A stretch of 7,110 nucleotides of DNA from Eubacteriales bacterium (lineage in GTDB: Bacteria > Bacillota > Clostridia > Peptostreptococcales > Acidaminobacteraceae). The stretch is taken from the NCBI GenBank assembly GCA_030625285.1, contig DAOURC010000033.1, positions 1 through 7,110 on the forward strand, given 5' to 3'. Positions 6,901-7,110 of this stretch are shown piece by piece. Positions within the stretch are counted from its first letter, which is position 1. Each line of letters opens with the position of its first letter. A model generated the notes under the pieces. That model was not told the DNA's origin. It saw only the letters and a list, made by a program, of their open reading frames with translations, and made no database searches. A program made the translations under genes and the position numbers.

Positions 6901-7034
6901 GTGCATTGAAATTATATGAAGATTACATCAAAGATGAAACTCTTGCTGTAGAGATTAATCCTCTAGGCGATAAAACATATGAAGAACAAAATTTAAACGG
7001 TCATGAGACAAAATTATTCCTTGAGAGAATATAG
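3939..7034 (+). CDS. ileS: Isoleucyl-tRNA synthetase, eukaryote-like type (IleRS2) with GLHH signature
   Basis: A 1031-residue class I enzyme that charges tRNA-Ile with isoleucine using ATP. ATG 3939 follows AAGGGGTG (3926-3933). GPPTANGMPGLHH (45-57) is the first signature; GLHH (54-57) stands where most IleRS have HxGH. KMSKS is intact (587-591). The editing (CP1) domain has TTTPWT (222-227) and GTGIVHTAPAFGEDD (310-324); H315 and D324 match the E. coli editing residues H333 and D342. Cysteine pairs C181/C184, C385/C388 and C457/C459 with C497/C500 are likely zinc or structural sites. ISRSRYWGTP (442-451), WFDSG (514-518) and GIDQTRGW (547-554) are catalytic-domain blocks. The anticodon-binding domain starts near 676, with NWYIRRSRRRFW at 714-725. 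The C-terminus (about 946-973, ELINEGYAREFISRVQQMRK) is IleRS2-like, and the zinc-binding tail of E. coli-type IleRS1 is absent. The gene is intact and T-box controlled. Confidence 0.97.
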   Translation: MYKELSKKSNKEKELELSKYWEEIDLLHQSVESRKDNDGFVFYDGPPTANGMPGLHHVVARSLKDSVCRYKTMQGYQVKRKAGWDTHGLPVEIEVEKKLKLSSKQDIEKYGIENFNKQCRDSVFVYEEAWREQTERMAYLVDIDDPYITLDNKYIESVWWILNKFFEEGYIYEGHKILPYCARCGTGLATHEVALGYQEIKSETVYVNFKRKDRDEYFLVWTTTPWTLASNVSLTVNPNETYVRVKQEEKIYIIEKTLSKVVMGDDIEVIDEFLGKELEYVEYEQLMPFIKLNKKAFFVTLGDYVTTGDGTGIVHTAPAFGEDDYNIGRKYDLPVPQPVDADGKYTDTPWKGTFVIDADPEIVRWLREEGKLYKKQKMEHNYPHCWRCKTPLLYSAKPSWYIEITKLKDKLIENNNTVNWYPDYVGEKRFGNWLENLNDWAISRSRYWGTPLNIWRCECGHTSSIGSIKELAERAIEDIDESVELHRPYVDDIHLTCDKCGKVMTRVPEVIDVWFDSGAMPFAQHHYPFEHKEDFEELFPADFICEGIDQTRGWFYSLLAISTFVMGKSPYKNVLVNDLLLDKDGKKMSKSKGNTVDSFDLFDRYGVDAVRWYLNYVSPAWSPTKFDEDGLKEVNSKFFRTLENVYNFFTLYANIDGIDVKDFHIEPKERPELDQWILSKLNNLIKAVTADLEVYDLTKAVRKVQEFVSEDLSNWYIRRSRRRFWSTDLDEDKKSVYNTTYEVLVDLVKLVAPIAPYISEQLYRNLTDDVSVHLADYPKADEELIDEKIETRMDLVRTIVGLGRAARESVKIKVRQPIQKVFIDGKDKALIEDLSPLMMEELNVKEVGFVDNVKEYMNFSLKPNFRALGPVLGKDMGLFSKALQDVDPSGVVKAFDEGKTVTIKLSDEKSVEVNSEQLVVNISSKEGFTVEMDNNVFVILDTTLTDELINEGYAREFISRVQQMRKSNDFEVSDNIKIYYESSEEFSSALKLYEDYIKDETLAVEINPLGDKTYEEQNLNGHETKLFLERI

Positions 7035-7040
7035 TCATTC

Positions 7041-7072
7041 AATATAGCTGGGGAAAACCCAGCTATATTTTT
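7041..7072 (+). terminator. Intrinsic terminator after ileS
   Basis: A perfect 12-bp inverted repeat, AATATAGCTGGG (7041-7052) with CCCAGCTATATT (7058-7069), loop GAAAA, followed by more T residues (TTT, 7070-7072; five Ts in all from 7068). It starts six bases after the ileS stop and should end the ileS transcript. Confidence 0.9.
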
Positions 7073-7084
7073 AGGAGAGCGAAT

Positions 7085-7110
7085 ATGGAAAGATTTGAAT
7101 ATTATATTGA
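7085..7110 (+). CDS. Start of an unidentified downstream gene (partial)
   Basis: ATG 7085 is preceded by AGGAG (7073-7077) with a 7-base spacer, and the frame is open to the window edge (MERFEYYI). Eight residues are too few to identify a family. The Shine-Dalgarno sequence directly follows the T-run of the ileS terminator, so no separate promoter is visible between the two. Confidence 0.6.

Noticed and set aside
1..7110. Mobile element, CRISPR array, tRNA/rRNA gene or defence system
   Set aside because: No transposase, spaced direct repeats, tRNA-like cloverleaf or terminal repeats were seen; gene content and order are core chromosomal, so no new system is claimed.

Overview
The window is an AT-rich, densely packed chromosomal segment with every gene on the + strand. 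It looks like a low-GC Bacillota, plausibly a Clostridia/Tissierellia-type anaerobe. The evidence is strong AAGGAGG-type ribosome binding sites, the Gram-positive ylmE-sepF-yggT(ylmG)-ylmH cell-division cluster, and a classical T-box riboswitch in front of ileS. The phylum is well supported; the lower rank is an inference.

Layout: 1-194 is the 3' end of gpsA (glycerol-3-phosphate dehydrogenase, phospholipid precursor supply). Then come a HlyD-like single-pass membrane-anchored adaptor protein (230-1414), ylmE (PLP-binding homeostasis protein, 1428-2126), sepF (FtsZ membrane anchor, 2138-2620), yggT/ylmG (small two-helix membrane protein, 2634-2894) and ylmH (S4-domain RNA-binding protein, 2895-3644). 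The gaps between these genes are 0 to 35 bases with no terminator, so they probably form one transcription unit devoted to envelope and division functions. The divIVA gene, which in Bacillus subtilis sits between ylmH and ileS, is not here.

From 3645 to 3938 there is a compact regulatory region. A near-consensus sigma-A promoter (TTGACG, 17-base spacer, TATAAT) starts at the base after the ylmH stop codon. It is followed by a full-length T-box leader with an AUC (Ile) specifier, the canonical AGGGTGGTACCGCGG T-box and an intrinsic terminator. This controls ileS (3939-7034), which encodes a 1031-residue isoleucyl-tRNA synthetase of the eukaryote-like (IleRS2) type. Its class I HIGH signature is replaced by GLHH, while KMSKS is intact. 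A perfect 12-bp terminator hairpin follows ileS, and the first bases of another gene begin at 7085.

I do not see a wholly new system. The observations most worth following are the GLHH active-site variant of IleRS2 (known in other bacteria to be linked to very high mupirocin resistance), the HlyD-like adaptor embedded in the sepF cluster of a probable monoderm with no transporter beside it, and the absence of divIVA at its usual place.
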